DNA of 7,313 bases, taken from NCBI GenBank assembly GCA_002428415.1, contig DIWI01000025.1, positions 1 to 7,313 of the forward strand. The letters run 5' to 3'. The stretch comes from Clostridiaceae bacterium UBA6110 (GTDB lineage: Bacteria; Bacillota; Clostridia; Clostridiales; Clostridiaceae). Within the stretch, counting starts at the first letter, position 1. The number at the start of each line of letters is the position of its first letter. Shown here piece by piece: positions 5,436 to 7,313 of this stretch. The notes under the pieces are model-generated. The model saw only the letters and a program-made list of their open reading frames with translations. It was not told where the DNA came from and ran no database searches. The translations under genes were made by a program, and so were the position numbers.

Positions 5436-6011
5436 GCTTATTGCTGCAATTGCAATGAACAGTCTTCTGTGTGAGAGCTCATTCAGATCGAGCTCCTCCA
5501 TCCTTCCATTGTTCGATACGACAACTGAGTAATCGTCTGAATACCCTGTAACGGTGACCCAGTGATTATCCAGCTCATCCTTGTAGCCCTTCATTGTACG
5601 CTTTCCTATTATAAGAGGCACAGGATTGTCCTTTTCAATATTCTTTCTTATCTCTACCATTATCTTCTTGAGTCCATCACTTTCCTTGTACAGGCTGTGT
5701 ATTATCCTGACTGAAGCCTTCCTTTTCCTTAGCCCATAATATGCTATGGCGGCAAGCTTGAACCTCAGCGCGGTTGTAGGACCAAGCAGATATTTTTTGA
5801 AGAACTGCTCCTGAAGCTCCTTCACTTCCTCCTTTGTATATCTTTTCCTCGCCTCATATGCAACATAAGTATGGAGAGTCACAGATCCACACCCGAACTT
5901 TGCGATTCCCTTCGAGCCGATATGCTGATTTCCGCCATACATCCCACCGAAATAATCTCTCAGGTCATCTCTTATCATCATATATCTCTTATTTTCAATC
6001 ACTCTTTCCAA
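5427..6011 (-). CDS. Small papain/C39-like cysteine peptidase-like protein, function unknown
   Basis: A 194-residue protein whose residues hint at a papain-like fold of the C39 type: F39-G-C41-G-S-V-T for the nucleophile, DNHWVTVTGY (148-157) with H150 as the general base, and VVSNNGR (164-170), where N167 or N168 could be the third residue. The HWV-x-V-x-GY block is characteristic of C39-like and related inactive or acyl-transferring families. A basic helical section at about 58-127 separates the blocks. No signal peptide or transmembrane helix is seen, so a cytosolic role is likely. The start is TTG 6011, with GAGG 7 nt upstream overlapping the ROK gene end; GTG at 6002 or ATG 5981 are alternatives. 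It begins 9 nt after the ROK stop, so the two are translationally linked. Whether it cleaves peptides, transfers acyl groups or is inactive is unknown. Confidence 0.7.
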   Translation of the reverse strand: MERVIENKRYMMIRDDLRDYFGGMYGGNQHIGSKGIAKFGCGSVTLHTYVAYEARKRYTKEEVKELQEQFFKKYLLGPTTALRFKLAAIAYYGLRKRKASVRIIHSLYKESDGLKKIMVEIRKNIEKDNPVPLIIGKRTMKGYKDELDNHWVTVTGYSDDYSVVVSNNGRMEELDLNELSHRRLFIAIAAISVK

Positions 6012-6020
6012 ATCAAGACC

Positions 6021-6929
6021 TCACTCCAATCTACCCTCTATTACCTGCTTGAAGTTATAGACAGCACCGACAAGATTAGCATCATTGTAGAACCTGCAGG
6101 TTGCCAGCTTTGGCTTAGCCATTGGTGACCTGTTGTCTTTATGGTACTTATCAAGTGAAACTTTCAGCATATCCAGGAATGCAGACTGTCTGCTGATACC
6201 TCCGCCAATAAGAATCAGCTCCGGATCGTACATGAACTGGATATTTTCAATCTGTCGGCAGAGCTCCCGGAGATAACCTTCAAACACGTTTAGTACAACT
6301 TCATCTCTCTTCTCTATCCACTCGAATACCTTAAACCCATCCAGCTCGTGCGGTAAGATTCCCTTTGCATTAGCTATAGGATTTAAGAATCCTCCTATTC
6401 CGCATCTGCCCGCAAACGTATCTTTACCTGAATATGGCATTCCAGGGTCACCTGCATATATGAAGCTGAATTCACCTGCACTATGGTTCTTGCCACGATG
6501 TACCCTTCCATCCTTTACTATCGCTCCACCAATTCCTGTACCGATGACAATCACCACTGCATCATCAATGCCTCTCAGCTCACCCTTCCAAATTTCCGCA
6601 CATGCAGCTGCCTTTGCATCATTTTCTACTGATACATCGGCTGATATCTTTGCTCTTACAAGACTTGCTGCATCAGTATTGTCAAGAAATCCCAGATTTC
6701 CGCTGGTATACATATAGCCTTTCTTATTGTCTATCCTGCCAGGCATGCTGAACGCAATACCATGAGCATCTTTTCCGTACTTTTCCCACAGAGTCTCGAC
6801 CACGTCGAGGAAGTCATTGACCGACCTCATCCTGTTAGGCATTCTATCCTTCAATATGAATTCAGCTGATTCATCCATCACTGCATATTTGATTTCAGTT
6901 CCACCTATGTCAATGGCCAGATAATTCAC
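6021..6929 (-). CDS. ROK-family sugar kinase, BglK-like, without the zinc motif
   Basis: A 302-residue cytosolic ASKHA-fold kinase, expected to phosphorylate a hexose or glycoside with ATP. From the GTG start, the phosphate-1 loop is D7-IGGTEIK, the catalytic base is D104 in VEND (101-104), phosphate-2 is GTGIGG (130-135) and the adenosine motif includes GGG (242-244). The classic ROK ExGH motif is replaced by GEFSF (152-156), and the CxCGxxGCxE zinc site is reduced to CGIGG (176-180). This pattern, together with the GAVYNF ending (288-293), resembles beta-glucoside kinase BglK-type members more than zinc-containing glucokinases. No N-terminal helix-turn-helix is present, so it is not a ROK repressor. 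AGGAGG lies 7 nt before GTG 6929 but only 4 nt before TTG 6932, so GTG is preferred. It heads a two-gene unit with the C39-like protein. The sugar substrate is uncertain. Confidence 0.85.
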   Translation of the reverse strand: MNYLAIDIGGTEIKYAVMDESAEFILKDRMPNRMRSVNDFLDVVETLWEKYGKDAHGIAFSMPGRIDNKKGYMYTSGNLGFLDNTDAASLVRAKISADVSVENDAKAAACAEIWKGELRGIDDAVVIVIGTGIGGAIVKDGRVHRGKNHSAGEFSFIYAGDPGMPYSGKDTFAGRCGIGGFLNPIANAKGILPHELDGFKVFEWIEKRDEVVLNVFEGYLRELCRQIENIQFMYDPELILIGGGISRQSAFLDMLKVSLDKYHKDNRSPMAKPKLATCRFYNDANLVGAVYNFKQVIEGRLE

Positions 6930-6954
6930 CAAGGCACCTCCTCTTCACAACTAG

Positions 6955-6983
6955 AATATATCACATGCAAATTGTAGTGTCTC
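6955..6983 (-). promoter_or_regulatory. Promoter of the ROK operon
   Basis: On the minus strand GAGACA (-35, 6983-6978, 4 of 6) is followed after 17 nt by TATATT (-10, 6960-6955, 5 of 6). A TGA just before it gives the extended TGn form. Transcription would start near 6948, immediately before the Shine-Dalgarno, giving a very short leader. It follows directly on the rRNA operon terminator. Confidence 0.6.
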
Positions 6984-6995
6984 ATATATTTCAGC

Positions 6996-7025
6996 AAACA
7001 AAAAAAACGTCCCTAAAGACGTTTT
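6996..7025 (-). terminator. Intrinsic terminator of the rRNA-tRNA operon
   Basis: On the minus strand AAAACGTC (7025-7018) pairs perfectly with GACGTTTT (7011-7004) around a 6-nt loop. A further T-rich tail follows (TTTTGTTT, 7003-6996). It lies 28 nt beyond the tRNA-Phe gene and is the natural end of the rRNA operon transcript, just before the ROK promoter. Confidence 0.85.
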
Positions 7026-7032
7026 ATCTACG

Positions 7033-7049
7033 GCGATTCTAAGAATCGC
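7033..7049. repeat. Palindromic repeat copy 1, downstream of tRNA-Phe
   Basis: GCGATTC (7033-7039) and GAATCGC (7043-7049) form a perfect 7-bp stem with a 3-nt loop. Positions 7035-7049 match 7293-7307, upstream of the 5S gene, at 14 of 15 bases. It lies between the tRNA 3' end and the terminator, where a processing or 3'-trimming signal would sit. Confidence 0.6.
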
Positions 7050-7052
7050 GTG

Positions 7053-7128
<76 letters not shown>

Positions 7129-7138
7129 AAAATAAAAA

Positions 7139-7255
7139 TCTGGCGACGACCTACTTTCCCACAGAGCTTCCCCTGCAGTATCATTGGCACCTTGAGGCTT
7201 AACCGTCGTGTTCGGAATGGGAACGGGTGTAACCCTCAAAGTTATAGACACCAGA
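7139..7255 (-). rRNA. rrf: 5S ribosomal RNA
   Basis: About 117 nt on the minus strand with recognisable 5S blocks: a 5' CTGGTGTCTATAAC, the conserved CCCATTCCGAACACG, then GTTAAGCC and GGAAAGTAGGTCGTCGCCAG at the 3' end. Helix I forms between CTGGTG (7254-7249) and CGCCAG (7145-7140), which fixes the ends to within a base or two. The 23S and 16S genes should lie to the right of the window. The RNA joins the large ribosomal subunit. Confidence 0.96.
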
Positions 7256-7257
7256 TA

Positions 7258-7280
7258 CCAACAAACCAAGGGTTTGTTGG
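7258..7280 (-). other. Hairpin in the 23S-5S spacer
   Basis: CCAACAAACC (7258-7267) pairs perfectly with GGTTTGTTGG (7271-7280): 10 bp with a 3-nt loop, ending 2-3 nt before the 5S 5' end. In the precursor RNA it would form a stable stem next to the 5S maturation site. No T-run follows, so it is not a terminator. Confidence 0.6.
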
Positions 7281-7282
7281 AT

Positions 7283-7313
7283 CGTTCGTGCAGATTCGAA
7301 GAATCGCAGAACG
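7283..7313 (-). repeat. Palindromic repeat copy 2 within a longer spacer stem
   Basis: Outer arms CGTTC (7283-7287) and GAACG (7309-7313), then TGC/GCA (7289-7291 with 7306-7308) and GATTC/GAATC (7293-7297 with 7301-7305) make a 13-bp stem with two single-base bulges (7288, 7292) and a GAA loop. The inner 7293-7307 is the near copy of 7035-7049. The stem reaches the window edge and may be longer. Confidence 0.5.

Overview
The window looks like chromosome from an anaerobic Firmicute, most likely of class Clostridia. The signs are a compact, iron-only [FeFe]-hydrogenase of the group B (CpIII-like) type, purine-rich Shine-Dalgarno sites before most genes, use of TTG/GTG starts, moderate-to-low GC, short intergenic gaps, and a 5S-tRNA-Phe(CCA-encoded) end of an rRNA operon. 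Genus cannot be read from the sequence alone.

Layout. From 1 to 214 lies a leader and promoter region. A monocistronic-looking hydrogenase gene follows (215-1561, +), closed by an intrinsic terminator at 1595-1622. An extended -10 promoter right after it serves a tightly coupled pair on + : a PAP2-type membrane phosphatase (1676-2209) and a HAD-superfamily hydrolase (2211-2864). These converge on a minus-strand pair: a signal-less parvulin-type peptidyl-prolyl isomerase (4754-4005) followed by a GT4 glycosyltransferase (3956-2886). A 169-bp divergent control region with repeated motifs (4755-4923) separates the isomerase from a Bcp-type peroxiredoxin (4924-5397, +). That gene converges on a second minus-strand pair: a ROK-family sugar kinase (6929-6021) and a small papain/C39-like protein (6011-5427). 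At the right edge, also on the minus strand, are the distal end of an rRNA operon (5S, then tRNA-Phe) and its terminator, which lies just before the ROK promoter.

Functionally these are mostly housekeeping or accessory-metabolic genes rather than one pathway: hydrogen/redox metabolism, lipid-phosphate and phosphosugar dephosphorylation, surface glycan synthesis, protein folding, peroxide removal and sugar phosphorylation. I see no insertion sequence, CRISPR array, phage gene or obvious defence system. The least explained items are the small cysteine-peptidase-like protein coupled to the ROK kinase, the hydrogenase leader with no Shine-Dalgarno site at the start codon, the repeated TTAAYAC elements in the divergent region, and a near-identical 15-nt palindromic repeat bracketing the 5S-tRNA unit. 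No stretch above 300 bases lacks a gene.
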